From NCBI GenBank assembly GCA_016209865.1, contig JACQVL010000235.1, positions 1 through 33,163 of the forward strand: 33,163 nt of DNA. The letters are read 5' to 3'. This document shows, one piece after another, positions 8,914 through 17,809 of the stretch. The notes under the pieces were generated by a model, which saw only the letters and a list, made by a program, of their open reading frames with translations, was not told the DNA's origin and made no database searches. A program made the translations under genes and the position numbers. How positions within the stretch are numbered: position 1 is the stretch's first letter; the number at the start of each line of letters is the position of its first letter. The DNA comes from Candidatus Latescibacterota bacterium. Its GTDB lineage: Bacteria; JAAXHH01; JACQVL01.

Positions 8914-9945
8914 ATGATCACGCACACGTTTCCGCTCATCGAGGTCGCTGGCGACTCGTACACGATGGGCCGCGAGCATGGGGAACAGGCGGTGACGCTG
9001 ATTCACCGGTATCTCCTGTGGATCGAACGGCTCACCCGCATCCCCCGTGACCGGCTCTGTGCGAATGCCATGCGGTTGTTGCCCCGGATAGCCGCGCTCA
9101 GTCCCCGGTTTATCGACGAAGTCCGCGGGCTGGCGGACGGGGCCGGAATCTCGTTCGAAGAAGCGCTGCTCTGTCAGGCGCGCGCAGAGGCGGCTCATGC
9201 GCACGACGGGGGATGCTCCGCCTTCGCGTTGACCGGGTCGGCGACGGCGGACGGACGACCGCTGGCCGGACAGAACCAGGACCTGGAGCCGGAGTACGCG
9301 GACGTGGCCATTCTCCTCCGGATGAAGCCCGACGACGGCCGGCCCCGGGCGCTGATGTTCACGTTCGCCGGCCAGCTCGGCTATGCCGGGATGAACGCGC
9401 ATGGCGTCGCCCACTTCGCCAACGCGCTCTACGACTGTCCCTGGCAACCTGGACTCCCGCACTATCCCCTGAAACGGTTGATGCTGGAGCAGCCGTCCGT
9501 GGACGCCTGTATCTCGCTGCTCCGTGAGCACCCGACCTGCTCGGCGGCCAACGTCGTCCTGTGCGACGGGAACGGCCGGGTCGCGGATGTCGAGGTCCGC
9601 CCCGAAGGAATCGCGGTCTTTCAGGATGCCCATCCAGACGCCCGCCTCCACACCAATCACTACCTGACCCCGGAATTCAGCACCTTAGAGACCAACTCCT
9701 TAGCCGACTCCTGTCCCCGCCTCGACCGGCTGCGGGTGCTCGTCCGGTCGGCGTGGGGGACGATCACCGTCGACACGCTGAAGGCGATCCTGGCCGACCA
9801 TGCCGGCGACCCGGGCGGTATCTGCCGTCACGGGGAGCGCGGCATGCATTCCATCTCCGGGTACATCGCGGACCCGGCCAACCGGGTCTTGCACGTCCGC
9901 CGCGGGCATGGCTGCCTGGGGAGTTGGGAAGCGTACGATATCTAA
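8914..9945 (+). CDS. C45-family autoproteolytic acyltransferase/hydrolase (Ntn hydrolase)
   Basis: ORF 8872-9945 (8872 is TTG); ATG at 8914 preferred. DGGCSAFALTGSATADGRPLAGQNQDLEP is the C45/Ntn nucleophile Cys and GQNxD region. Confidence 0.8.
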   Translation: MITHTFPLIEVAGDSYTMGREHGEQAVTLIHRYLLWIERLTRIPRDRLCANAMRLLPRIAALSPRFIDEVRGLADGAGISFEEALLCQARAEAAHAHDGGCSAFALTGSATADGRPLAGQNQDLEPEYADVAILLRMKPDDGRPRALMFTFAGQLGYAGMNAHGVAHFANALYDCPWQPGLPHYPLKRLMLEQPSVDACISLLREHPTCSAANVVLCDGNGRVADVEVRPEGIAVFQDAHPDARLHTNHYLTPEFSTLETNSLADSCPRLDRLRVLVRSAWGTITVDTLKAILADHAGDPGGICRHGERGMHSISGYIADPANRVLHVRRGHGCLGSWEAYDI

Positions 9946-9984
9946 TCGTTGGCACGTGCGAACGTTCACAAGGAGACCTCCAAC

Positions 9985-10776
9985 ATGCGTCGCAACCGAC
10001 TTCGTGAACTCTTGAAGGCAGGCAGTCCCAGCGTCGGAACCCACCTGCACAACACCTGGCCGGCTGTCTCGGAGCTGGTCGGGCAGTCGGGGGTGTTTGA
10101 CTACGTGGAGTTTGTGGGGGAATACGCCCCCTACGACCTGTACGCCCTCGAGAACTTAGGACGCGCGGTCAACCTCTTCGACATGTCCGCGATGATGAAG
10201 ATCGAACAGGAACCGCGGACGTACCTGGCCATCCGGGCGATCGGGTCGGGCATCCAGAACGTCCTCTTCGCCGATGTCCGGTCGGTCGCCGACGCGCAGG
10301 CCTGCGTCCGCGCCGTCCGGGCCGAGACCCCCGACACGGGCGGCATCCACGGGGTCGGGATGCGGAGGGATGTGGGTTACGTCCTCGAATGCGGTTCCCC
10401 GGCGTTCGTGCAAGCCCTGGAGGATGCGGTGGTCGCCCTGATGATCGAAAAAGCCTCTGCCATCGAGAACCTCGACGCTCTCCTCTCCGTCAAGGGCATC
10501 GATATGGTCCAGTTCGGCCCGGCCGACTATTCGATGAGTCTCGGGCTGCCCGGACAATTTTCCCATCCAAGGGTGAAAGACGCAGAGCGGGTCATGATCG
10601 AGACCGCCCTGAAGAAAGGCATCGCCCCGCGCGCGGAGGTCAGCAGTCCGGCCCAGGCGAAATACTACACCGACCTGGGCGTCCGGCATTTCTGCATCGG
10701 GTCGGATATGAGTATCCTCTACGACTGGTTCAAGACGAACGGGAGCGAGATGAAAAAGATTCTGGCGAAAGTGTAA
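9985..10776 (+). CDS. HpcH/HpaI aldolase/citrate lyase family protein
   Basis: RBS-like aaggagacc before ATG 9985. MIEKASAIENLDALLSVKGIDMVQFGPADYSMSLG contains the metal-ligand Glu and GPxD motif of the HpaI family. Confidence 0.85.
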   Translation: MRRNRLRELLKAGSPSVGTHLHNTWPAVSELVGQSGVFDYVEFVGEYAPYDLYALENLGRAVNLFDMSAMMKIEQEPRTYLAIRAIGSGIQNVLFADVRSVADAQACVRAVRAETPDTGGIHGVGMRRDVGYVLECGSPAFVQALEDAVVALMIEKASAIENLDALLSVKGIDMVQFGPADYSMSLGLPGQFSHPRVKDAERVMIETALKKGIAPRAEVSSPAQAKYYTDLGVRHFCIGSDMSILYDWFKTNGSEMKKILAKV

Positions 10777-10781
10777 AAGGC

Positions 10782-10905
10782 AGTGACGAGTGACGAGAGA
10801 AAGGTAAAACGGTAATGACCTCTGGCGTAATAGGGGCCAAGAAACTGTAGGGAAGATTGTCAACTTTATCCTACGCTTTTACTCGTCACTGGTCACTTGT
10901 CACTC
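10782..10905. repeat. inverted heptamer array, word GTCACTN / AGTGACN
   Basis: Left agtgacgagtgacgag (10782-10797); right cgtcactggtcacttgtcactc (about 10884-10905) = (GTCACTN)x3; opposite orientations around about 85 nt of other sequence. Confidence 0.85.
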
Positions 10906-10922
10906 TTATTTCGGAGGTCAGC

Positions 10923-11969
10923 GTGACAAAGAAGAAGACGCGAGTCGGCTTCATCGGGGGCGGCGCGATCAGCCGGACCCACATGCAGTACCTGTCGAAG
11001 ATGGACGACGTCGAATTGGTGGCCGTCGCGGATATCAGCGAGAAGGCGGTCGAGCAGTGCAGCAAGGAGTTTGGGTTTTCCAACTGCTTTCGTGATTACC
11101 GGGAGTTGCTGAAGATCAAAGACATTCAGGCGGTCACGGTGGGGACACCCAACCACGCCCACCACCAGCCGACGATCGATGCCCTGAACGCCGGGAAGGA
11201 TGTGCTGGTGGAGAAACCCATGGCCATGACCGCCGAGCAGGCTCAGGAGATGGTGCAGGCCGCCCGGAAGCGCAGACGGCTGCTGGTCATCGGGTTCCAG
11301 TACCGGTTCTCCCCGGTAGCCCGGATGCTGAAACGGGGGATCGATCAGGGCTTCTTCGGGAACATCCTCTATGCCCGGTGCCAGACGCTGCGCCGCCGGG
11401 GGATTCCGAACTGGGGGGTGTTCGGACGAAAAGACCGCCAGGGCGGCGGCCCGCTGATCGACATCGGCGTCCACATGATCGAAGTCGCCCATTATCTGAT
11501 GGGCGCCCCGAAACCGATCGCCGCGTACGGCAGCACGTACACCTACCTGGGGAATACGCCGAGCGACACCGTGTCTCCCTGGCCGCACTGGGACTACAAG
11601 ACGTACACGGTCGAAGACTTAGCGGTCGGGCTTGTCCGTTTTGCCAACGGGGCGACCCTCTCCGTCGAGGCGTCGTTCGCCGCCCACATCGGGAAGGGCG
11701 AATTTACGTTCACGCTGATGGGAGAAAAGGCGGGCGGGCAGTTCGACCCGCCGATGATGTTTACGGATGAAGCGGGCACGATGGTCAACCTGATCCCGGA
11801 CTACCTCCCGAATGATGATCCATTCGGGTACAAGATGCGGCACTTCATCGAGTGCGTCCAGACACGCGCGCCGTCGGAAGCGCCGGGCGAGCACGGCCTG
11901 CTGGTGCAGCAGATCCTGAGCGGCATCTACCGCTCCGCCGAGACCGGCCGTGAGGTGAGGATCGGGTGA
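10923..11969 (+). CDS. Gfo/Idh/MocA family oxidoreductase (copy A, canonical EKP)
   Basis: RBS ggagg upstream of GTG 10923; TRVGFIGGGAISRTH Rossmann motif; KDVLVEKPMAMTAEQAQ. Confidence 0.9.
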   Translation: MTKKKTRVGFIGGGAISRTHMQYLSKMDDVELVAVADISEKAVEQCSKEFGFSNCFRDYRELLKIKDIQAVTVGTPNHAHHQPTIDALNAGKDVLVEKPMAMTAEQAQEMVQAARKRRRLLVIGFQYRFSPVARMLKRGIDQGFFGNILYARCQTLRRRGIPNWGVFGRKDRQGGGPLIDIGVHMIEVAHYLMGAPKPIAAYGSTYTYLGNTPSDTVSPWPHWDYKTYTVEDLAVGLVRFANGATLSVEASFAAHIGKGEFTFTLMGEKAGGQFDPPMMFTDEAGTMVNLIPDYLPNDDPFGYKMRHFIECVQTRAPSEAPGEHGLLVQQILSGIYRSAETGREVRIG

Positions 11970-11983
11970 AGAAAGGATAGCGC

Positions 11984-13249
11984 ATGGCAACGAAACGTTC
12001 CAGATCGACTGTCATCCGTGTGGGCGTGATCGGTGTCGGACGCGGCAGCGGGTTCGCCCGCGGGGCCGGGCCGAGTTTGGGGATGAAACTCGTCGCCCTG
12101 TGCGATACGTGGGAAGAGCGGCTGCTCAAGGTTGGGAAAGAACTCGGTGTCACCACGTACACCGACTACGATACGTTCCTCGAGCACGACATGGACGCGG
12201 TCATCTTAGCCAACTACTTTCACCAGCACGCCCCGTTTGCCATCAAGGCGCTGCGAGCGGGCAGGCACGTGATGTCGGAAACCGCCGCGTGTTTTACCCT
12301 GGCCGAGGGGGTGGCGCTCGTCCGCGAGGTGGAGAAACGCGGTAAGGTCTACATGTTTGCCGAGAACTATCCGTACATGGCGTTCAACCAGGAGATGCGG
12401 CGGCTGTACCACGACGGGAAGATCGGCGAATTCAAGTACGGCGAGGGGGAATACGTCCATCCGATGTCGGCGCGGGACGTCAATTCGATCTCCTGCGGCG
12501 TGAACCACTGGCGGAACTGGCTCCCGGCCACCTACTACTGCACGCATGCGCTGGCTCCCGTCATGTTCATCACGGACACGCGGCCGGTGAAGGTCAACGG
12601 GTTCGTCGTCCCGTACGACGCCCACGACCCGGTGAAGGCTGGCCACACTGCCATGCGCTCCGATACCGCCTCGATGATCGCCCTCCGGATGGACAACGGC
12701 GCGGTCGTGAAGCTGCTCCAGGTGGGCTTGCGCGGGCATGGGAATTTCGTCCGGATTCATGGGAATCGCGGGCTGATGGAGAACCTGCGGCACGGGAATC
12801 AGAGCCTGTTGCGCGTCCGCATCGAGCCGTTCGAGAAGAAGCCGAGCGAGGTCGCCGAGCAGGTCTACGCCCCCAACTTCCCCGTGTTCGCAGAAGCCGC
12901 CGCCCGAGCCGGACACGGCGGCGGGGATTTCTTCATGAATTACCATTTCGCGGAGGCGATCCGGAAGGACGAACCGCCGTACTTAGACGTGTACCGGGGG
13001 GTGGCGATGTCGATCGTCGGCTCGTTAGCCTACCGTTCCGCGCTGGCGGATTCCGCGCCCCTGGAGGTGCCAGATTTCCGCAAGGAAGCGGCTCGTCGAA
13101 CGTATGAACATGACGACTGGTCGCCCGACCCGACGACCCGCCGGCCGCCCGACCCGTGGCCGAGCGTGCTCGGCGACATCACGCCGACGAAGGCCGGACT
13201 GGCCTACGCGCGGAAGGTGTGGCGGGAATTGGGGTATGGGGGGGAGTAA
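11984..13249 (+). CDS. Gfo/Idh/MocA family oxidoreductase (copy B, EKP replaced by ETA)
   Basis: IRVGVIGVGRGSGFARGAGPSLGMKLVALCD Rossmann start; HVMSETAACFTLAEG at the EKP position. Confidence 0.85.
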   Translation: MATKRSRSTVIRVGVIGVGRGSGFARGAGPSLGMKLVALCDTWEERLLKVGKELGVTTYTDYDTFLEHDMDAVILANYFHQHAPFAIKALRAGRHVMSETAACFTLAEGVALVREVEKRGKVYMFAENYPYMAFNQEMRRLYHDGKIGEFKYGEGEYVHPMSARDVNSISCGVNHWRNWLPATYYCTHALAPVMFITDTRPVKVNGFVVPYDAHDPVKAGHTAMRSDTASMIALRMDNGAVVKLLQVGLRGHGNFVRIHGNRGLMENLRHGNQSLLRVRIEPFEKKPSEVAEQVYAPNFPVFAEAAARAGHGGGDFFMNYHFAEAIRKDEPPYLDVYRGVAMSIVGSLAYRSALADSAPLEVPDFRKEAARRTYEHDDWSPDPTTRRPPDPWPSVLGDITPTKAGLAYARKVWRELGYGGE

Positions 13250-13272
13250 GGACAAAGGACGAAGGACGAAAG
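13248..13272. repeat. heptamer array, word AAGGAC[AG]
   Basis: aaggaca-aaggacg-aaggacg-aaag, exact 7-nt period, in the gap between convergent genes. Confidence 0.8.
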
Positions 13273-13280
13273 AAATCTTT

Positions 13281-15221
13281 CTACCACTGAATCTCGTGCG
13301 CGGCGCCGGGGAACCACAGCACGTCCACCACGATCGAGAGTGCCGCCCCGGCGACATGACCGATGAGGATGCCCAGGATGAGCGGCTGCGTCTCCCGGTA
13401 GAGCCGGACGCCCCCCACCCGCAGGATGATGACCTTGACGAGCCAGGCGAGGAGGATGGACAGGAACCCGCCCCGGACCGGCCCGCCGGCCGCGATGACG
13501 AACCCGATCGGGGACAGCGGCCACCAGACGAACAGGTACCGGGCGGCGATCAGGCCAGCCGTCATCGCTCCGCCGGTGAGCAGGAAGAGGACCTCAGCGC
13601 TGGAGATGCGGGTGCTGTTCTTCATCCACGACACGATCATATCATAGAACTGCGGCCCGCCCGCGATGTCCTGGTAAAAATTCGACGCCCCGCCGAGCCG
13701 GTAGCCCGTGTAAATCGTAAAGCTGACCGCCGTCACCACACTGACCACGAACGTCAGGCCACACCAGCCGAAGAGTGCCCGTCCTTCCCCCCGCAACACC
13801 GCCTTCAGTCGGGCAACATGGGAGGGCGTAATCATCGTGAATGTCTTCCAGTTCCGGGCAAACGCGCTCCCCAGGCCGAGGGACGTCAGGTCCGACGGGG
13901 ACAGCGCCGCAGACCCGACCATGCCGACGGTGAACTGGTGAGCGTTGATGGGGAGGTCGACCATGATCAGCCCGGTCTCCGCCATGACCCGGCAGAGGGC
14001 TAAGTAGAAGATGAAGAGGAGGACGAGCAAGAGGAAGGCGACGGGAATCGACATCCCGACCGCATGCAGCCAGCCGATCAGGTAGAGAAAGCCCACCACC
14101 CCGATGACGACGGCCGTCCGGTACGAGAGCAATTCATCCTCATCCCGCAGGGTCGACGGTCGGCGGCGAATGTGCCGCCAGACCTCCCGCAGGTGCCGGC
14201 GGGCCATCCAGACGCCCCAGACGACGAACACGATCATCCCGCCGATGAACTGCACGGCGACGAGTCCGCCCGGAATGGCGGTGCTGGAGTTCGCGGTGAC
14301 GCCCAACCGGTTGAGCAGGCCGGTCTGGATCGTGTTGACTACCTGGAACACCCAGACGCTGAGCAGCACATCGACGTTGATAAAAAATGAGATCGTAAAC
14401 CACAGGATGTTAAGCCGCATCGCCTGGGCTGGAAACGCGCGGCCGACGACGACGTCAAACCCACTGCCGCTCCTGATCGGGATGACCGGCCAGAGGTCCC
14501 AGTAGGAGCCGATGTTCCAGAGCATGGCGAACAGGGAGAGGCCGAACCCGATGACGAACTTCCGGGTTCGCATGAAGGTCGGCCAGGGAGAGGGGTTCCC
14601 CGGCGGGTTCTCCGTGAGCAGGACGGGAATCTGCGCTAAGGGGTACGACAACCGCTCATGCTCGACCCACTGCTTGCGGAGGAGGACGACCAGGCACAGT
14701 CCGACCGAGAGGAGGGCGGCGAAGAACGTCATCCACCAGAAGACGGGAATGACCCATGCGCTCCAGGGAATGGGGGTGGAGTCGGGGATGCTCTCGTAAT
14801 ACCCCGTGACCGCTCCCCCGATGTCCTGCACGACCACCCAATCCGCCAGGTACGGGTAGACCAGGGTAGGCCACTGATTCTCCGGCGTCCCGAAGTAGTG
14901 GGCCACGACGATCATGTTGATGAAATAGTTCGACATGCCCCAGGTCGGCACCATAAACCCGACCCAGCCGAGGCAGAAGATGAACAGGAGTTCGGCCGGC
15001 CGGAGCGCCCAGTCGGGCCGGATCGCCTTCAGGACGATGTTCGGGCCGAACACACCGATGAGGAATGGGATGAGGAACCCGAGGTCAATATGGGCGTACG
15101 TCAGGTTGCCATACCCGATCCGATAGGCCCCGTAGAGGGAAAAGAGGTTGACGATAATCGCCAGCGTCAGGCCGATCAGGACTGCCCGCGGAGTGGCGAA
15201 TCGGGTTTCGCCGGAGGCCAT
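13281..15221 (-). CDS. polytopic membrane protein, DUF6785/DUF6784-like (copy 1)
   Basis: Multi-TM; shares PENQW, YPYLADW, IPWSAWVIPVFWWMTFF, RKQWVEHERLSYPL, AETGLIMVDLPINAH and LSILLAWLVK..GGVRLYR with the paralogue at 27936-29894. Family name is from memory. Confidence 0.7.
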   Translation of the reverse strand: MASGETRFATPRAVLIGLTLAIIVNLFSLYGAYRIGYGNLTYAHIDLGFLIPFLIGVFGPNIVLKAIRPDWALRPAELLFIFCLGWVGFMVPTWGMSNYFINMIVVAHYFGTPENQWPTLVYPYLADWVVVQDIGGAVTGYYESIPDSTPIPWSAWVIPVFWWMTFFAALLSVGLCLVVLLRKQWVEHERLSYPLAQIPVLLTENPPGNPSPWPTFMRTRKFVIGFGLSLFAMLWNIGSYWDLWPVIPIRSGSGFDVVVGRAFPAQAMRLNILWFTISFFINVDVLLSVWVFQVVNTIQTGLLNRLGVTANSSTAIPGGLVAVQFIGGMIVFVVWGVWMARRHLREVWRHIRRRPSTLRDEDELLSYRTAVVIGVVGFLYLIGWLHAVGMSIPVAFLLLVLLFIFYLALCRVMAETGLIMVDLPINAHQFTVGMVGSAALSPSDLTSLGLGSAFARNWKTFTMITPSHVARLKAVLRGEGRALFGWCGLTFVVSVVTAVSFTIYTGYRLGGASNFYQDIAGGPQFYDMIVSWMKNSTRISSAEVLFLLTGGAMTAGLIAARYLFVWWPLSPIGFVIAAGGPVRGGFLSILLAWLVKVIILRVGGVRLYRETQPLILGILIGHVAGAALSIVVDVLWFPGAAHEIQW

Positions 15222-15233
15222 CCCCTGACCCGC

Positions 15234-16163
15234 CTATCCAGCAAAGGGCACGCAGATGCCCGTCCCGAGCGCCGGCCCGGTCATCTCCGGGGTCATGTAG
15301 GCGTACGACGGCGGGGAGTCGCCCACGTTGCCACACGTCGGCCGCCCGTCTCGATCCATCGCTAAGATGGACACCCCGCCGATCCGCTGGTCGGTCAGGC
15401 GGTTCAAGTCCCGAAGAGCTTCCGAGACGGCGTCGTGCAGGCTCATCCCCATCTTCATGTACAGGACGGTACTCCGGGCGGAGCTCACCCGGATGGCCAT
15501 CTCGCCCGCTCCGGTGCAGGCCGCCGCGCCGTACAGGTTGTCCGCATACCCGCCCGCCCCGATCACCGGGGAATCCCCCAACCGGCCAGGGTATTTCCAG
15601 CCCCATCCGCTCGTGCTTACCCCCATGCAGATGTCCCCGTTCGCGTCCTTGACGATGAAATTCACCGTCCCCATCTTCGTGTACGGGTCGGTCGCCCATT
15701 TGCTGAGATGGCGCAGGTCTTTCGCGTCCTTCAGCGAGGACGGGTCGACGATGCCCATCTCCTCCCGCACCTTCTTCTCCCATGCCGCCCGCATCTGCGG
15801 GGTGAGTAACGTCGCTTCCTCGAACCCCATCTCCCTGGCGAACCGCTCCGCCCCCTCGCCGACGAGGAAGACGTGGACCAGCTTCTCCATCACCATCCGG
15901 GCGATCGAGATCGGGTGCTCATAGCGGGCGACGCAACCGACCGCCCCCGCGTTGAGCGTCCGGCCGTCCATGATCTGCGCGTCCAGTTCCACCACCCCTA
16001 AGATGTTCGGGCATCCGCCCAGCCCGACGCCAGTGTCTTCCGGGTCACTTTCCACTAACCGGATACCGGCTTCAACCGCGTCGACCGCGGTCCCGCCGCG
16101 TTTCAGCGCTTCCATCGCTTCGACGACGCCGACTCCCCGTGAATTGCTCGAGATGACGATCAT
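15234..16163 (-). CDS. N(4)-(beta-N-acetylglucosaminyl)-L-asparaginase / isoaspartyl peptidase family (Ntn hydrolase)
   Basis: DTGVGLGGCPNILGVVELDAQIMDGRTLNAGAVGCV and MGTVNFIVKDANGDICMGVSTSGWGWKYPGRLGDSPVIGAGGYADN match the family; candidate nucleophile Thr in MGTV. Confidence 0.85.
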   Translation of the reverse strand: MIVISSNSRGVGVVEAMEALKRGGTAVDAVEAGIRLVESDPEDTGVGLGGCPNILGVVELDAQIMDGRTLNAGAVGCVARYEHPISIARMVMEKLVHVFLVGEGAERFAREMGFEEATLLTPQMRAAWEKKVREEMGIVDPSSLKDAKDLRHLSKWATDPYTKMGTVNFIVKDANGDICMGVSTSGWGWKYPGRLGDSPVIGAGGYADNLYGAAACTGAGEMAIRVSSARSTVLYMKMGMSLHDAVSEALRDLNRLTDQRIGGVSILAMDRDGRPTCGNVGDSPPSYAYMTPEMTGPALGTGICVPFAG

Positions 16164-16174
16164 GGAATGGCTCC

Positions 16175-17677
16175 TTAGGGAAAATTCAGCCTGTACAACT
16201 CCCCAAACTTCCGCTGGAGATACGCGATAAACGATGAAGACGACAACGCCTGACCGGTCACGTGCTGGACGAGGTCGTGCGCCCGGAAGGTCATGCCTAA
16301 GCGGTGGATGTGTTCACGGAGCCACTCCCGGAGGGGGAGGAGCTCCCCGCGCGCGATCTGGTCCAGAAGACCGGGCATCGCGGCCGTGACCGCGTCGAAG
16401 AACTGCGCGGCATACAGGTTGCCCAGGGTATACGTCGGGAAATACCCGAAGCTGCCATGCGCCCAATGGATATCCTGCAGCACCCCGTCCCGGTCGCAGG
16501 GCGGCTCAAGCCCCAGGTACGCCCGCATCCGGGCGTTCCAGACGGCCGGGAGGTCATTCACTGAGAGGGTTCCTTTGAACAGGTCACGTTCGATTTCAAA
16601 CCGCAGGAGGATGTGCAGGTTATACGTCACCTCGTCCGCTTCAACGCGGATGAGGGAGGGGGCCACCCGGTTGATGGCCGCGTAGAATTCCTCCTCTGAC
16701 ACGTCCTGCATCTGGCTGGGGAACGTCTGGACGAACTGTGGGAAGAAGAACCGCCAGAACGCCCGGCTGCGCCCGATCAGGTTCTCCCACAGCCGGGATT
16801 GGGACTCATGGATGCCTAAGGAGACCGCCGTCCCGGCCGGCGTTCCTTCGTGCTCCGGGTCGAACCCCTGCTCATACAGGCCGTGTCCGGCCTCGTGGAT
16901 GACGCCGAAGAGGGATTGGGCTGGCATCGTCTCAGAGTAGCGGGTCGTCAGGCGGACGTCATGTACGCTCATCGTCGTGCAGAACGGATGGGGCGATACG
17001 TCGAGACGACCAGCCTCAGCATCGAACCCCATCCGCTCGGCCGCCATCACCGCGAACCGCCGCTGGTCGTCGATGGGGAACGTCCGGCTCAGAAAATCCG
17101 TCCGCGGGACGATCCACGACTCCTGGATACGCTGGACGAGGTCGACGAGCGGGCCCCGGAGCTGCTCGAACGTCCGGGCGATGTCCTCCGTCGACGCCCC
17201 GGGCTCATAGTCTTCGAGCAGCGCATCATACGGCTCATGGGCATACCCGACGGCTTCAGCGTACTCTTTGCGCAGGTCGACCAATCTGGCGATCCACGGG
17301 GCAAACGTCGCGAAGTCGTTGGCGGGACGGGCTTCTCGCCAGACCTCCACCGCCTTCGAGCCGGTCTCCGCGAACGCCTTGACCAGGGGGGTGGGCACGC
17401 GACGCGCCCGGTCGAACGACCAGGCGATCTCCCGGAGGTTGACTCGTTCGGTCTCGTTCAGACGCTCGGTCGCCGCCCCGTGTATCGCGTCTCCCATCTC
17501 GTCCGAGGTGAAGCGCGCGTGGGCGATCCCGGAGAGCGTGGCGAGCTGCCGGCTCCGGGCGTCCCCGCCCTTCCGGGGCATGTACGTCTCCTGATCCCAT
17601 TCCATCAGCGAAACGGCCGCGTGGATCTCACTCACTTCTCGCCGGATGGCGATCATCCGGTCGTAGTGTGCACCCAT
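16175..17677 (-). CDS. carboxypeptidase M32
   Basis: FGVIHEAGHGLYEQG (HExxH), GIHESQSRLWENLIGRS, EADEVTYNLHILLRFEIERDL: M32 motifs. Confidence 0.93.
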   Translation of the reverse strand: MGAHYDRMIAIRREVSEIHAAVSLMEWDQETYMPRKGGDARSRQLATLSGIAHARFTSDEMGDAIHGAATERLNETERVNLREIAWSFDRARRVPTPLVKAFAETGSKAVEVWREARPANDFATFAPWIARLVDLRKEYAEAVGYAHEPYDALLEDYEPGASTEDIARTFEQLRGPLVDLVQRIQESWIVPRTDFLSRTFPIDDQRRFAVMAAERMGFDAEAGRLDVSPHPFCTTMSVHDVRLTTRYSETMPAQSLFGVIHEAGHGLYEQGFDPEHEGTPAGTAVSLGIHESQSRLWENLIGRSRAFWRFFFPQFVQTFPSQMQDVSEEEFYAAINRVAPSLIRVEADEVTYNLHILLRFEIERDLFKGTLSVNDLPAVWNARMRAYLGLEPPCDRDGVLQDIHWAHGSFGYFPTYTLGNLYAAQFFDAVTAAMPGLLDQIARGELLPLREWLREHIHRLGMTFRAHDLVQHVTGQALSSSSFIAYLQRKFGELYRLNFP

Positions 17678-17696
17678 AGCAGAACCCCTTGTGTTA

Positions 17697-17804
17697 TTTT
17701 AGATTTTGGATTTGCGATTTTGGATTGAAGCACCATTGTGGGGGAGCCACTGACCGCAGTCACTCGCCGTTAATCCAAAATCCAAAATCTAAAATCCAAA
17801 ATTC
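17697..17804. repeat. inverted heptamer array, word AATCCAA / TTGGATT
   Basis: Left ttttagattttggatttgcgattttggatt (17697-17726); right aatccaa-aatccaa-aatctaa-aatccaa-aattc (17772-17804), exact 7-nt period. Confidence 0.9.
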
Positions 17805-17809
17805 TTGGA

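Noticed and set aside
13104-14003. 299-aa plus-strand ORF
   Set aside because: Runs through a heptamer array and antisense to the DUF6785-like gene; polar, compositionally biased translation.
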